A stretch of DNA of 64,000 nt, taken from the NCBI RefSeq assembly GCF_031180885.1, contig NZ_JAPSLK010000008.1:166385-230384 (forward strand), in the 5' to 3' direction. The notes below the pieces were generated by a model. The model saw only the letters and a program-made list of their open reading frames with translations, was not told the origin of the DNA and searched no databases. How positions within the stretch are numbered: position 1 is the stretch's first letter; the number at the start of each line of letters is the position of its first letter. A program made the position numbers and the translations under genes. This document shows positions 53,678-62,451 of this stretch, piece after piece. This stretch comes from Saccharothrix sp. Lineage in GTDB: Bacteria; Actinomycetota; Actinomycetes; Mycobacteriales; Pseudonocardiaceae.

Positions 53678-54937
53678 TTATGCGGTCAACGCGAACCACA
53701 ACTCGGCGCGCACCCCGGGCGAGTCCAAAGAGCGGCCCAACAACTCCTCCACCCGCCGCATCCGGTTGCGCATGGTGTGCCGGTGCACGCCCAGCCGCGC
53801 CGCCGCCGGGTCCCACTGGCCGTGGCACGCCAGCCACACCCGCAACGACTCCCGCAGCCGCTCGTCCAACGGCGCCAGCAACGTCTCGGCGTGCGCGGCG
53901 GCGTCCGGCGCCAGCAGGCCCGACCCGGGCACGTCCTCGAAGAACGCGACCCGCTCCTCCCGCGCCCGCAACGCCTCCCGGTACCCGCGCGCCACGCTTT
54001 CCGCATCCACCGGGCTCGACGCGTGGAACGGCCCGTCCACCCGGTCGCCGAGGACCACGAAGTCGCCCTCGTGCTCGGCCCAGAACGGCTCCCCTCGCGG
54101 CACCAGGAACACCCGGAACTCCCCCGCCGGCACCCCCGCCACCGGCACCCCGGCCAGCAGCAGCCGGAACTGGGCGGTCCGCAGCTCCCGCCGCACCACG
54201 TCCACCGCGTCCGACCCGGCCAGCGCGAGCGTGAGCAGCGACGCGGCCGTGTTGACCGCGGTCCGGTCCACCGCGTCCAGCGGCTCGGGCGTCGCCACCG
54301 CGAGGTAGCCGTGCCGGCCCAGCACCTGCAACGCCAGGTGCCGCTCCCCCGCCCGCCACGCCGAGCCCGCCGGCCCGCGCCCGAGCCGGGCCGCCTCCGC
54401 CCGCAGCTCCGGCAGGTCACCGCTGACGTGCACGAACTCGCCGTTCGCGTCGAGCAGCGCCGCCGAGCCGCCGAGCAACCCGGCCAACCGCCGCACGACC
54501 GCCGCCGGCGAGGTCAGGGCCGCCCGGGTCAACGCCCGCTGGGCTTCACTCGTCCGGGTCAGCGCCGCGTACTCGTCGGCCGCGACCGCCCGCGACACCG
54601 CCTTGGTGATCGCGATGAACGGCACCGCGCGCGGCACCTCCAACACCGCCAGCCCCGCCGACCGCGCCGCCTCGACCAACTCCCCCGGCACGCTCGCGTG
54701 GCTGAGTCCACTGCCGAAACCCAAGCCGACCACGCCCGCGTCCGCCAGCCGCCGCGCGTACGCCCGGTACGGGCCGAGCGCGATGCCGGTGGTCAGCAGC
54801 AGCTCGCCGCCCTCCAGGAACGGCGTCGGGTCGGCCAGCTCGGTGCTGTGCACCCACGACACCGGCCGGTCCAGCCCGGTGTCGACGTGCACGGTCAGCC
54901 CGACCTCGCGGGCCAGGCGCGCCAGCGTCAACGGCAT
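53678..54937 (-). CDS. PucR family transcriptional regulator
   Basis: 419 residues from ATG 54937; an alternative ATG at 54952 adds five residues. The N-terminal PucR sensor region opens MPLTLARLAREVGLTVHVDT, and a GGDEF-like central region (about 160-300) precedes the C-terminal PucR helix-turn-helix RLGVHRHTMRNRMRRVEEL. Members control purine, amine or GABA catabolism. It is divergent from the gabT-aldehyde dehydrogenase operon, and an 8-bp inverted repeat covers its start region. Confidence 0.9.
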   Translation of the reverse strand: MPLTLARLAREVGLTVHVDTGLDRPVSWVHSTELADPTPFLEGGELLLTTGIALGPYRAYARRLADAGVVGLGFGSGLSHASVPGELVEAARSAGLAVLEVPRAVPFIAITKAVSRAVAADEYAALTRTSEAQRALTRAALTSPAAVVRRLAGLLGGSAALLDANGEFVHVSGDLPELRAEAARLGRGPAGSAWRAGERHLALQVLGRHGYLAVATPEPLDAVDRTAVNTAASLLTLALAGSDAVDVVRRELRTAQFRLLLAGVPVAGVPAGEFRVFLVPRGEPFWAEHEGDFVVLGDRVDGPFHASSPVDAESVARGYREALRAREERVAFFEDVPGSGLLAPDAAAHAETLLAPLDERLRESLRVWLACHGQWDPAAARLGVHRHTMRNRMRRVEELLGRSLDSPGVRAELWFALTA

Positions 54938-54957
54938 GGACACTTTGTACATGCCGT
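54931..54957. promoter_or_regulatory. Inverted repeat over the PucR start
   Basis: ACGGCATG (54931-54938) and CATGCCGT (54950-54957) are perfect 8-bp arms with an 11-bp spacer. Each arm contains one of the two candidate start codons. Operator for autoregulation, or an mRNA hairpin hiding the start. Confidence 0.55.
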
Positions 54958-55019
54958 GGCCGGAAGTTATCCATTTCGGTCACTGTGCGGCAGGCCCGTG
55001 GACCCCCGATGCTCGAACC

Positions 55020-56306
55020 ATGACCCGACTGCTCACCCAGATCCCCGGCCCCCGCTCCCAGGAGCTGACCGCCCGGCGCAAGGGCGCGGTGTCGGCGGCC
55101 GTCGGCTCGACCCTGCCGGTGTTCGTCGACCACGCCGAGGACGGGCTGCTGGTCGACGTGGACGGCAACCGGCTCATCGACCTGGCCTCGGGCATCGCGG
55201 TCACCGGCGTGGGCAACCCGGCGCCGCGGGTGGCCGAGGCCGTGCACCGGCAGATCGACCGGTTCAGCCACACGTGCTTCATGGTCACCCCGTACGAGGG
55301 GTACGTGGAGGTGTGCGAGCGGCTCAACGACCTCACGCCCGGCGCGCACGAGAAGCGGTCGGCGCTGTTCAACTCGGGCGCGGAGGCCGTGGAGAACGCG
55401 GTGAAGGTCGCCCGGCACGCCACCGGCCGCCAGGCGGTCGTGGTGTTCGACCACGGCTACCACGGGCGCACCAACCTGACCATGGCGCTGACCGCGAAGA
55501 ACATGCCCTACAAGCACGGCTTCGGGCCGTTCGCGCCCGAGGTGTACCGGGTGCCGGCGTCCTACCCGTCGCGCGACGGGCTTTCCGGTGAGGAGGCCGC
55601 CGCGCGGGCGGTCGAGGCCATCGAGAAGCAGGTCGGTGCGGACAACACGGCGTGCGTGGTGATCGAGCCGATCCAGGGCGAGGGCGGGTTCATCGTGCCC
55701 GCGCCCGGGTTCCTGCCCGCCCTGGCCACGTGGTGCCGGGACCGGGACGTGCTGCTGGTGGCCGACGAGATCCAGACCGGGTTCTGCCGCACCGGCTCGT
55801 GGTTCGCCAGCGACCACGAGGACATCGTGCCCGACCTGGTCACCACCGCCAAGGGCATCGCGGGCGGCCTGCCGCTGGCCGGCGTCACCGGGCGCGCGGA
55901 GCTGATGGACGCCGTGCACGTCGGCGGGCTGGGCGGCACGTACGGTGGCAACCCGGTCGCGTGCGCCGCCGCGCTGGGCGCCATCCACACCATGGTGGAG
56001 AAGGACCTCAACGCCGCCGCGCGCCGCATCGAGGAGTTCGCCGTGCCCCGGTTGCGGGCCGCGCTGGGCTCGGCGGGCGAGGTGCGCGGGCGGGGCGCGA
56101 TGCTGGCCGTGGAGTTCGCCGAGCGCACGCCCGCCGTGGCGGCGCGGGTGGCGGCGGCGTGCCACGCGGCGGGCGTGGTAGTCCTGACGTGCGGGACGTT
56201 CGGAAACGTCCTGCGCCTGCTGCCACCCCTGGTCATCCCGGACGACCTGCTGGCCGAGGGGGTCGCCGTGCTGGAGCGGGCCATCGCCGGAGGAGTCGCA
56301 CGATGA
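55020..56306 (+). CDS. gabT: 4-aminobutyrate (or related omega-amino acid) transaminase
   Basis: 428 residues from ATG 55020. Class III aminotransferase: [52 protein letters not shown] and the PLP Lys in [12 protein letters not shown]. It transfers the amine of GABA or a related omega-amine to 2-oxoglutarate. It overlaps the following aldehyde dehydrogenase by 4 bp; PucR is divergent. The specific amine is not fixed by the sequence. Confidence 0.9.
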   Translation: MTRLLTQIPGPRSQELTARRKGAVSAAVGSTLPVFVDHAEDGLLVDVDGNRLIDLASGIAVTGVGNPAPRVAEAVHRQIDRFSHTCFMVTPYEGYVEVCERLNDLTPGAHEKRSALFNSGAEAVENAVKVARHATGRQAVVVFDHGYHGRTNLTMALTAKNMPYKHGFGPFAPEVYRVPASYPSRDGLSGEEAAARAVEAIEKQVGADNTACVVIEPIQGEGGFIVPAPGFLPALATWCRDRDVLLVADEIQTGFCRTGSWFASDHEDIVPDLVTTAKGIAGGLPLAGVTGRAELMDAVHVGGLGGTYGGNPVACAAALGAIHTMVEKDLNAAARRIEEFAVPRLRAALGSAGEVRGRGAMLAVEFAERTPAVAARVAAACHAAGVVVLTCGTFGNVLRLLPPLVIPDDLLAEGVAVLERAIAGGVAR

Positions 56307-57724
56307 ACTACTGGGTAGCCGGGCGGGCCGCGTCGAGCGGGGACCTGGTGGAGGTGCGGAGGCCGCACGACGGCGCGCTGGCCGGCACCACCTCGTGGGC
56401 CACGCCGGAGGACGTGGAGCGCGCGGTCGCGGCGGCCCACGCGGTGGCGCCGGAGTTCGCGGTGCTGCCCGCGCACGCCCGCGCGGCGGCGCTGGACCAC
56501 GTGTCGCGGCGGCTGGCCGAGCGGGCGGACGAGGTGGCGGAGCTGATCACCGCCGAGTCGGGCAAGCCGGTGAAGTGGTCCCGGATCGAGGTCAACCGGG
56601 CGGTGTCCACGTTCCGGTGGGCGGCCGAGGAGGCGCGGCGGTTCTCCGGCGACCTCCAGCGGCTGGACACCGACCCCGGCGCGACCGGCCGGCTGGCGCT
56701 GGTGCGGCGCGCTCCCCGGGGTCCGGTGCTGGGCATCTCGCCGTTCAACTTCCCGCTGAACCTGGTGGCGCACAAGGTCGCACCGGCGATCGCGGTGGGC
56801 GCGCCGATCATCGTCAAGCCCGCGCCCGCGACGCCGTTGGTGGCGCTGCTGCTCGGTTCCCTGTTGGCGGAGACCGACCTGCCCGCCGGTTCGTGGTCGG
56901 TGCTGCCGGTGCCCAACTCGTCAGCCGGCGCCCTGGTCACCGACCCCCGCCTGCCGGTGGTGTCGTTCACCGGCTCGGGCCCCGTCGGGTACTCGATCCT
57001 GGAAACGGTGCCGCGCAAGCACGTCGTGCTGGAACTGGGCGGCAACGCGGCGGCCATCGTCTGTCCTGATTGGATGGACCTGGACTGGGCGGCGCAGCGG
57101 ATCGCGACCTTCGCCATGTACCAGGGCGGGCAGTCGTGCATTTCCGTGCAGCGCGTGTACGTGCACCGGGACGTGTACGACGCGGTGGCGGATTCCGTTG
57201 TGGCGCATGTTCGCAAGCTGGGGACGGGCGCGCCGCAGGACCCGGCCACCGACGTCGGTCCGCTGATCAACGAGGCGGCGGCGGAGCGGGTCGAGGCGTG
57301 GGTGTCCGAGGCCGTCGAGGCCGGGGCGCGGGTCCTGACCGGCGGCACGCGCGAGGGTGCCGTGTACGCGCCGACCGTGCTGGCCGACGTGCCGGAGGGG
57401 TGCAAGGTGGTGGACGAGGAGGTCTTCGGGCCGGTCGTCGTCCTGGCTCCGGTCGACTCCGTGGAGGAGGCGTTCGAGCGCGTGAACGCGTCCCGTTTCG
57501 GTTTGCAGGCCGGGCTCTTCACCCACGACGTGCGCCTGGCGTTCAAGGCGTCGGCGCGGCTGGCGGTGGGCGGGGTGATCATCGGCGACGTGCCGAGCTT
57601 CCGCGCCGACCAGATGCCGTACGGCGGGGTGAAGGAGTCCGGAACCGGCCGCGAGGGCGTGCGGGCGGCGATGGACGACCTGACCGAGCAGCGCGTGCTG
57701 GTGCTGACCGGTCTGGAGCTATGA
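56303..57724 (+). CDS. NAD(P)-dependent aldehyde dehydrogenase (succinate-semialdehyde type)
   Basis: 473 residues from ATG 56303 (GGAGGAG upstream). Motifs: GISPFNFPLNLVAHKVAPAI (split), FTGSGPVGY, the general base in VLELGGNAAA, the nucleophile Cys in GGQSCISV and EVFGPVVV. It would oxidise the semialdehyde made by the upstream transaminase to the acid for the TCA cycle. Its 3' end overlaps the AI-2E family gene by 6 bp. Confidence 0.9.
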   Translation: MNYWVAGRAASSGDLVEVRRPHDGALAGTTSWATPEDVERAVAAAHAVAPEFAVLPAHARAAALDHVSRRLAERADEVAELITAESGKPVKWSRIEVNRAVSTFRWAAEEARRFSGDLQRLDTDPGATGRLALVRRAPRGPVLGISPFNFPLNLVAHKVAPAIAVGAPIIVKPAPATPLVALLLGSLLAETDLPAGSWSVLPVPNSSAGALVTDPRLPVVSFTGSGPVGYSILETVPRKHVVLELGGNAAAIVCPDWMDLDWAAQRIATFAMYQGGQSCISVQRVYVHRDVYDAVADSVVAHVRKLGTGAPQDPATDVGPLINEAAAERVEAWVSEAVEAGARVLTGGTREGAVYAPTVLADVPEGCKVVDEEVFGPVVVLAPVDSVEEAFERVNASRFGLQAGLFTHDVRLAFKASARLAVGGVIIGDVPSFRADQMPYGGVKESGTGREGVRAAMDDLTEQRVLVLTGLEL

Positions 57725-58765
57725 CGGGGGTTTCGCCGGCAGCGCCGGTTTCGAGGTGAGGAAGGCGTCGGCCCACCGGGCTTTCGGGTCGACGTCCACC
57801 AGCAGCAACTTGGCCAGCAGGGTCAGCGGGATCGCCAGGATCGCGCCCAGCGGCCCGATCAGCCACGCCCAGAACAGCAGCGTCAGGAAGGTGACCGTGG
57901 TCGACAAGCCCACCGAGTCGCCCACGAACCGGGGCTGGATCAGGGTCTGCACCACGAAGTTCAGCACGCTGTAGACCACGATCACCCACAACGCCAGTTC
58001 CCAGCCGCTTTCCAGCAGAGCCAGCAGCACCGGGGGCACCAGGCCCAGCACGAACCCCACGTTGGGGATGTAGTTGGTGATGAACGCCAGCAGCGCCCAC
58101 AGGATCGGCAGCGGGATGCCCATGATCGCCAGCGCCACGCCGTCCAGGACCGCCACGATCAACCCGAACACAGTGGACACGACGAGGTACTTGCGGGTGG
58201 CCGAGGCGAACCTCCCCAGTGCTTCGGCCACCTCCGGCCGATCCTTGGCGATCAACGCCATCCGCGCGCCCGCACTACCCGCGTCCACCGACAGGAACAC
58301 CAACAGCGACAACAAGAACACGATGTTGGACGCCAACCCGCCGACCCCGCTGAGCACCGTGCCCAGCACCCCGGCCACCCGGCCGATGTCCAGGCTGTCG
58401 GCGACCTGCCGCAACTCGTCCACCCCGACCCCGAACCGGGCCAGTTGCCCCACCACGGAGTCGGCGAGCGCACGGGCGCGGTCCGCGTACCGCGGCAGCT
58501 GAGTGGCCAACTGCGCCACCGACACCACCAGCACCACGACCAGGGACAGCAGGATCGCGTAGACCCCCAGCACCAGTGCCGTGGCCGCGACCCAGGTGGG
58601 CAACCCCTTGCGCCGCAACCAGGAGTGCACCGGGCTGACCGCGATCACCAGGGTGAGCGCGAGGAACACGGGACCGATCAACCAGGACAGCGCCATGATC
58701 CCGGCCCCGACGACCACCGCGGCGGCAGCCCCGAGCAACACCACAAGTCCCCTGGGCAACTCCAT
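57719..58765 (-). CDS. AI-2E family transporter (PerM-like)
   Basis: 348 residues, membrane protein. There are about seven to eight helices in the TqsA/PerM pattern: two N-terminal helices, a long amphipathic middle (about 95-165, LPRYADRARALADSVVGQL), then ILWALLAFITNYIPNVGFVLGL and FVVQTLIQPRFVGDSVGLS, the family signatures. Some members export small signals, others act as sodium-lithium antiporters; the role here is unknown. Confidence 0.9.
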   Translation of the reverse strand: MELPRGLVVLLGAAAAVVVGAGIMALSWLIGPVFLALTLVIAVSPVHSWLRRKGLPTWVAATALVLGVYAILLSLVVVLVVSVAQLATQLPRYADRARALADSVVGQLARFGVGVDELRQVADSLDIGRVAGVLGTVLSGVGGLASNIVFLLSLLVFLSVDAGSAGARMALIAKDRPEVAEALGRFASATRKYLVVSTVFGLIVAVLDGVALAIMGIPLPILWALLAFITNYIPNVGFVLGLVPPVLLALLESGWELALWVIVVYSVLNFVVQTLIQPRFVGDSVGLSTTVTFLTLLFWAWLIGPLGAILAIPLTLLAKLLLVDVDPKARWADAFLTSKPALPAKPPS

Positions 58766-58814
58766 GCCGGAAGCCTAGGGCCATTTCCCCCGCCCCACCG
58801 GGTACCGTGACGCG

Positions 58815-59387
58815 GTGGCGAAGATCCATCCCGGTGCGACACTGACCCCCGGCTTCCGCGACTTCCTCCCACCGTGGATCGCCCGGCAACCCTGGTACCG
58901 CGGCCCTGAGACCCCAGAACTCCGCCCCGTCGGCTTCTACCGCCTGGAGGACCCGGAGGGCGAGGTCGGCATGGAGTCCCACCTGGTGTCCGACGGCACC
59001 GACCTCTACCACGTCCCCCTCACCTACCGGGGCGCTCCCCTGCCGGACGTCCGCCCCGATGCCCTCCTGGCGACGCCGGAGCACAGCGTCCTGGGCACCC
59101 GCTGGATCTACGACGCCGAGGTCGACCCCACCTGGCAGTCCTGCGTCCTGGACCTGGTCCGCACCGCCGGCGTCTCCGACCCCGCCGGCCGATCCGGTGT
59201 CGGCCCCGCCGAAGCCCGCGGCCTCCCGCGCGCCCCTCTACCCGACGGAGCAACCATCGAAGTGGTCCGCATCCTCACCCCAGACGCACTCCCGGACGCC
59301 TCCAGCCTCCTACTCGGCACCTGGCACCCCAACGGTCCCGACACCACTCCCGCCACCGGCTGCCTGGCCGTGGTGGTGAGCGCCTAA
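58815..59387 (+). CDS. Maltokinase N-terminal cap-like protein
   Basis: 190 residues from GTG 58815. IHPGATLTPGFRDFLPPWIARQPWYRG, split around residues 4-30, then FYRLEDPEGEVGMESHLVSD, VPLTYRGAPLPDV and EHSVLGTRWIYDAEVDP match the Mak_N_cap domain that precedes maltokinase in trehalose-glycogen metabolism. Here it is standalone, without a kinase domain or the other GlgE-pathway genes. Confidence 0.8.
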   Translation: MAKIHPGATLTPGFRDFLPPWIARQPWYRGPETPELRPVGFYRLEDPEGEVGMESHLVSDGTDLYHVPLTYRGAPLPDVRPDALLATPEHSVLGTRWIYDAEVDPTWQSCVLDLVRTAGVSDPAGRSGVGPAEARGLPRAPLPDGATIEVVRILTPDALPDASSLLLGTWHPNGPDTTPATGCLAVVVSA

Positions 59388-60112
59388 GCCGCTTCCAGCA
59401 CGAAGAACAGGAAGCTGAGGAACGCCCCCGACGGGAACCGCGCCATTTCCTCCGCGAACACCTCACGGGCCTCCGGGGCCGCCGGCGGTTCGCTGACGAC
59501 GGCGATCCGGAAACCGGCCGCGGTGAAGGCGTCGGTCATCGCGTGCAGCGGCCGGTGCCAGTACTCCAACACCGCCTTCTGCCCCGCGAACGCGTACTCG
59601 TCGGACCACTTGACGGTCGCGAAGTAGTCGGCCGAGGGGTTGATCATCTTGTAGAGGATGGGGTGGTTCACCGCCAGGATGAGCCGCCCACCGGGCCGCA
59701 GGACGCGCCGCAACTCCGCCAGCGGCCCGGTCCAGTCCTCCAGGTAGTGCAACACCAACGCCGCGACCACGTCGTCGAACTCGCCGTCGCCGTACGGCAG
59801 CGGCCGCCCCAGGTCCGCGACCCGGAGGTCCGCGTCCGCCCCGAGCCGACGCCGCGCCACCTCCACCATCGTCGTGCTGGCGTCGAAACCGGACACCACC
59901 GCACCCCGCTCACGCAACGCCGCGAACAACGGCCCCGACCCGCACCCGGCGTCGAGGATGCGCCGACCGGCCACGTCCCCGGCCAGGTCCACCATCGCGG
60001 GCAACGTGTAGTACGCGTTGACCAGGCTGCTCTCGTTCTCGACCGCGTACGCCTCGCCGAAGCTGTCGTAGCCGTTGGCCACGACGTCGGCACTCCCCAG
60101 ATTCGCAGACAT
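59384..60112 (-). CDS. Class I SAM-dependent methyltransferase
   Basis: 242 residues from ATG 60112 (an ATG at 60121 adds three). The SAM motif RRILDAGCGSGPLFAALRE, motif II SGFDASTTMVEVAR, VADLGRPLPYGDGEFDDVVA and the VLRPGGRLILAVNHP block are clear. Substrate unknown; the YYTLPAMVDLAGD N terminus is common in small-molecule methyltransferases. Overlaps the previous gene by 4 bp at the 3' ends. Confidence 0.88.
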   Translation of the reverse strand: MSANLGSADVVANGYDSFGEAYAVENESSLVNAYYTLPAMVDLAGDVAGRRILDAGCGSGPLFAALRERGAVVSGFDASTTMVEVARRRLGADADLRVADLGRPLPYGDGEFDDVVAALVLHYLEDWTGPLAELRRVLRPGGRLILAVNHPILYKMINPSADYFATVKWSDEYAFAGQKAVLEYWHRPLHAMTDAFTAAGFRIAVVSEPPAAPEAREVFAEEMARFPSGAFLSFLFFVLEAA

Positions 60113-60230
60113 GCACCCCATGCTGGCACGGGAAGCCGATCACCGATGTCCTGTCCGGCCGAACGTCTTCCGGGACCGGTCCCGTGCGGTATCCCCCATT
60201 CTGCCGTCGTACCCACCACCGGAGGTAGCG

Positions 60231-60665
60231 ATGAGCACGACGGTCAGCCGAGCGGTACTCGGGGCATTGGCGGGGCTCACCGCCGTTGGCGGGGCGCTGC
60301 TCGTGGTGGAGACCGTCATTTACTTCAGCGCCGGTGGTGTGTTCGGGTCGGGTGCGCCGGAACTGTCGGACGTCGGTGGGTGGGGGATCGTCACAGGGAT
60401 CGTCGCCGTCTTGGTTTACGCGGTCGGACACCTTCCCGTGCCCCTCGCAAAGCGAATCGCCCTGGGGTGCGTGTTCGCGGTTGTCGGTCGCTACGTGATC
60501 GAAGCGATCGCGTCGCTTGCCGCGGAGGTGATCGACGTGGTGCCGGGCAGCGAGGAGGCCAGGCTCGAGGACGGTGTGGTCGGAGGCCTCTGGCTCCTTG
60601 CCGGCGCGTTCATCGTCTGGCGCGTGGTCAGCGGCCGGTGGCCGGTGGCACGGTCCGCCGTGTAG
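60231..60665 (+). CDS. Small integral membrane protein, unknown function
   Basis: 144 residues from ATG 60231 (GGAGG upstream). Four predicted membrane helices: GALAGLTAVGGALLVVETVIY, GGWGIVTGIVAVLVYAVGHL, IALGCVFAVVGRYVIEAIAS (each split or within 21 residues of hydrophobic core) and VVGGLWLLAGAFIVWRVV. No signature beyond that. It lies upstream of the LPMO gene, but a 195-bp gap with its own dre site separates them. Confidence 0.75.
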   Translation: MSTTVSRAVLGALAGLTAVGGALLVVETVIYFSAGGVFGSGAPELSDVGGWGIVTGIVAVLVYAVGHLPVPLAKRIALGCVFAVVGRYVIEAIASLAAEVIDVVPGSEEARLEDGVVGGLWLLAGAFIVWRVVSGRWPVARSAV

Positions 60666-60751
60666 CGCGTCGCCTCCGCCGGATCGTCGTCTGCGGTCAG
60701 GCATGTGGTGGTTACGATCCCAAGGTTGTCACGGGGCAATCACAGAGAGTA

Positions 60752-60763
60752 TGGTCTAGACCT
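60752..60763. promoter_or_regulatory. DasR-type dre site upstream of the AA10 LPMO
   Basis: TGGTCTAGACCT contains the perfect palindrome GGTCTAGACC (60753-60762) and matches 11 of 12 bases of the known actinobacterial dre consensus TGGTCTAGACCA. It lies about 100 bp upstream of a chitin-oxidase gene, the usual target of the GlcNAc-responsive GntR regulator DasR. Confidence 0.85.
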
Positions 60764-60860
60764 GCCGCCGCGTTGGGTGAACGTCCGCCCGAGCGGCGCA
60801 GGCTGCTTCCGGGTCGGGCGCGCCCAGCGACGTCTCCGCCCCACCCGAAAGGAGCTGACC

Positions 60861-61376
60861 ATGGCACTTCGCCGCAGGATCGCCGCGTTGGCGGCCGGCG
60901 TCCTCGCCGCGCCGCTGGTCGTCGTCGCCCTGCCGACGGCGCAAGCGTTCGCCCACGGCTACGTGTCGTCACCGCCCAGCCGGCAGGCCCAGTGCGCCCG
61001 GGGTCTCGTGCAGTGCGGCGACATCAAGTACGAACCGCAGAGCGTGGAAGGCCCGAAGGGCCTGCGCAGCTGCCACGGCGGCGTGGCGCGGTTCGCGGAA
61101 CTCAACAACGACAGCAAGGGCTGGAAGGTCACCAGCGTCGGGCGGACCGTCACGTTCAACTGGGTCTTCACCGCCCGCCACCGCACCGCCAGCTACGAGT
61201 ACTACGTCGGCAGCCGCCGGGTCGGGTACTTCGACGGCGGCAACGTGCAGCCGCCCTCGACCGTCTCGCACACCGTGAACCTGGGTGTGACCGGCCGCCA
61301 GAAGGTGCTGGCGATCTGGAACATCGGCGACACCGCCAACGCCTTCTACGCCTGCATCGACGTCAACGTCGGCTGA
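60861..61376 (+). CDS. Secreted AA10 lytic polysaccharide monooxygenase (chitin-active type)
   Basis: 171 residues from ATG 60861 (AAAGGAG 7 bases before). A signal peptide is cut at AFA, exposing His32 of HGYVSSPPSR as the mature N terminus, the first copper ligand. The second is His107 in TARHRTASYEYY, and the axial Phe/Tyr is in ANAFYACIDVNV. Four Cys (near 45, 52, 71 and 166) can form two disulfides. No separate chitin-binding module. It oxidatively cleaves crystalline chitin (or cellulose). The dre site and following terminator define a single-gene unit. Confidence 0.92.
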   Translation: MALRRRIAALAAGVLAAPLVVVALPTAQAFAHGYVSSPPSRQAQCARGLVQCGDIKYEPQSVEGPKGLRSCHGGVARFAELNNDSKGWKVTSVGRTVTFNWVFTARHRTASYEYYVGSRRVGYFDGGNVQPPSTVSHTVNLGVTGRQKVLAIWNIGDTANAFYACIDVNVG

Positions 61377-61384
61377 GCGGGCAG

Positions 61385-61419
61385 GTGGGGCCGTGCCGAA
61401 CCTGTGGGCACGGCCCCAC
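61385..61419. terminator. Terminator hairpin after the LPMO gene
   Basis: GTGGGGCCGTGCC (61385-61397) pairs perfectly over 13 bp with 61407-61419, loop GAACCTGTG. Bidirectional between the LPMO and the minus-strand SDR. Confidence 0.85.
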
Positions 61420-61426
61420 TTCACCG

Positions 61427-62155
61427 CTAGGCCGTGAACCCGCCGTCCACGTTCAGCTCCGCCCCGGTCACGTAACGGGCCTCGTCGGACGCCAGGTACG
61501 CCACCGCCGCGGCCACCTCGTCGGGCGTGCCGTAGCGGCCCAGCGCGGTGAACCCGTTGACGGTCTCGGCCATCGGGCTGTCCGCCGGGTTCAGGTCGGT
61601 GTCGGTCGCGCCGGGGTGCACCAGGTTCACCGTGATCCCGCGCGGCCCGAGTTCCCGGCCCAGCGCCTTGGTCAGGCCGACCAGCGCGGACTTGCTCGCC
61701 GAGTACACGGAGAACCCGGGGAACACCGCCCGCACCGCCGCGTTGCTGCCGATGCTGATGATCCGCCCGCCGTCCCGCATGTGCGGCAGGGCAGCCTTCA
61801 CCGCCGCGAACGGGGCGCGCACGTTCACCGCGAACGTCCGGTCGAACGCCTCGACGTCCAACTCCTCCACCGGTCCCACGATGAACTCGCCCGCGTTGTT
61901 CACCAGGACGTCCAGCCGCCCCAACGTCACCGCCGCCTCGTCCACGGCCGCGGCCACCGCCTCGGCGTCCCCGCTGTCCGCCCGGACCGCCACCACCCGA
62001 CGCCCGAGTTCCTTGATCCGCTCCACGACGTCGCTCGCGTCGTTCCGGTAGGTCAACGCGACGTCCGCGCCCTCCCGGGCGAGCCGGAGCGCCACCGCCG
62101 CCCCGATGCCGCGGCTACCACCAGTGACCAGAGCGACCTTGCCTTCGATGTTCAT
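61427..62155 (-). CDS. SDR family oxidoreductase
   Basis: 242 residues from ATG 62155. TGGSRGIGAAVALRLAREG cofactor motif, NNAG, SIGSNAA, YSASK and the C-terminal ELNVDGGF are typical of the FabG/3-oxoacyl-ACP-reductase-like group. Substrate unknown. Upstream (in its sense) lies the RNA locus at 62231-62442. Confidence 0.88.
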   Translation of the reverse strand: MNIEGKVALVTGGSRGIGAAVALRLAREGADVALTYRNDASDVVERIKELGRRVVAVRADSGDAEAVAAAVDEAAVTLGRLDVLVNNAGEFIVGPVEELDVEAFDRTFAVNVRAPFAAVKAALPHMRDGGRIISIGSNAAVRAVFPGFSVYSASKSALVGLTKALGRELGPRGITVNLVHPGATDTDLNPADSPMAETVNGFTALGRYGTPDEVAAAVAYLASDEARYVTGAELNVDGGFTA

Positions 62156-62230
62156 GGAAACGATCGTGGCGACCCCCGGGTCCGAAGTCCGGCGGCAATC
62201 GGACACCGCGTTCGCGGATCAAGAAATCCG

Positions 62231-62260
62231 TTGCGACGCCTCCCGCGGAGCACATAGGTT
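62231..62260 (+). promoter_or_regulatory. Sigma-70-type promoter for the leader/RNA locus
   Basis: -35 TTGCGA (62231-62236) and -10 TAGGTT (62255-62260; fits TAnnnT) with an 18-bp spacer. It points toward the short ORF and structured RNA on the plus strand. Confidence 0.55.
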
Positions 62261-62291
62261 CGCGGTACACGAGGAAGGAGGTGGTCCGAAG

Positions 62292-62333
62292 TTGTGTAGC
62301 CGTAGGACTCGTCGTGAGGTGACCGTCCGCTAG
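62292..62333 (+). CDS. Putative 13-residue leader peptide
   Basis: A TTG at 62292, 10 bases after AAGGAGG, opens a frame coding MCSRRTRREVTVR and stops at 62331-62333. Five of 13 residues are Arg. The stop lies 2 nt before the first switching stem (62336), the geometry of ribosome-mediated attenuation. An alternative GTG at 62281 overlaps its own ribosome site. Too short to confirm by itself. Confidence 0.45.
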   Translation: MCSRRTRREVTVR

Positions 62334-62335
62334 GA

Positions 62336-62442
62336 CCTACCCGTCTTCAGGGGTGGGCCTGGCGAAAACCAGGCGGCCACCCGGCCCTCTGACCCCGAGC
62401 CCAGTCCAGCTCGGCCCGCACGCGGGAAGCGGTCAGGGGGCC
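62336..62442 (+). ncRNA. Structured RNA with mutually exclusive hairpins and a three-way junction
   Basis: Hairpin A: CCTACCC (62336-62342) with GGGTGGG (62351-62357). Competing hairpin B: GGGTGG+GCCTGG (62351-62362) with CCAGGC+CCACCC (62369-62374, 62377-62382), loop CGAAAA. A 12-bp stem (62383-62394 with 62431-62442, one G-T) encloses two hairpins, CCGAGC/GCTCGG (62395-62400, 62409-62414) and CCCGC/GCGGG (62415-62419, 62422-62426). No T-run and no sense gene downstream (UDG is antisense from 62452). No known Rfam family is recognised by eye. Confidence 0.55.
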
Positions 62443-62451
62443 GTTCCACGT

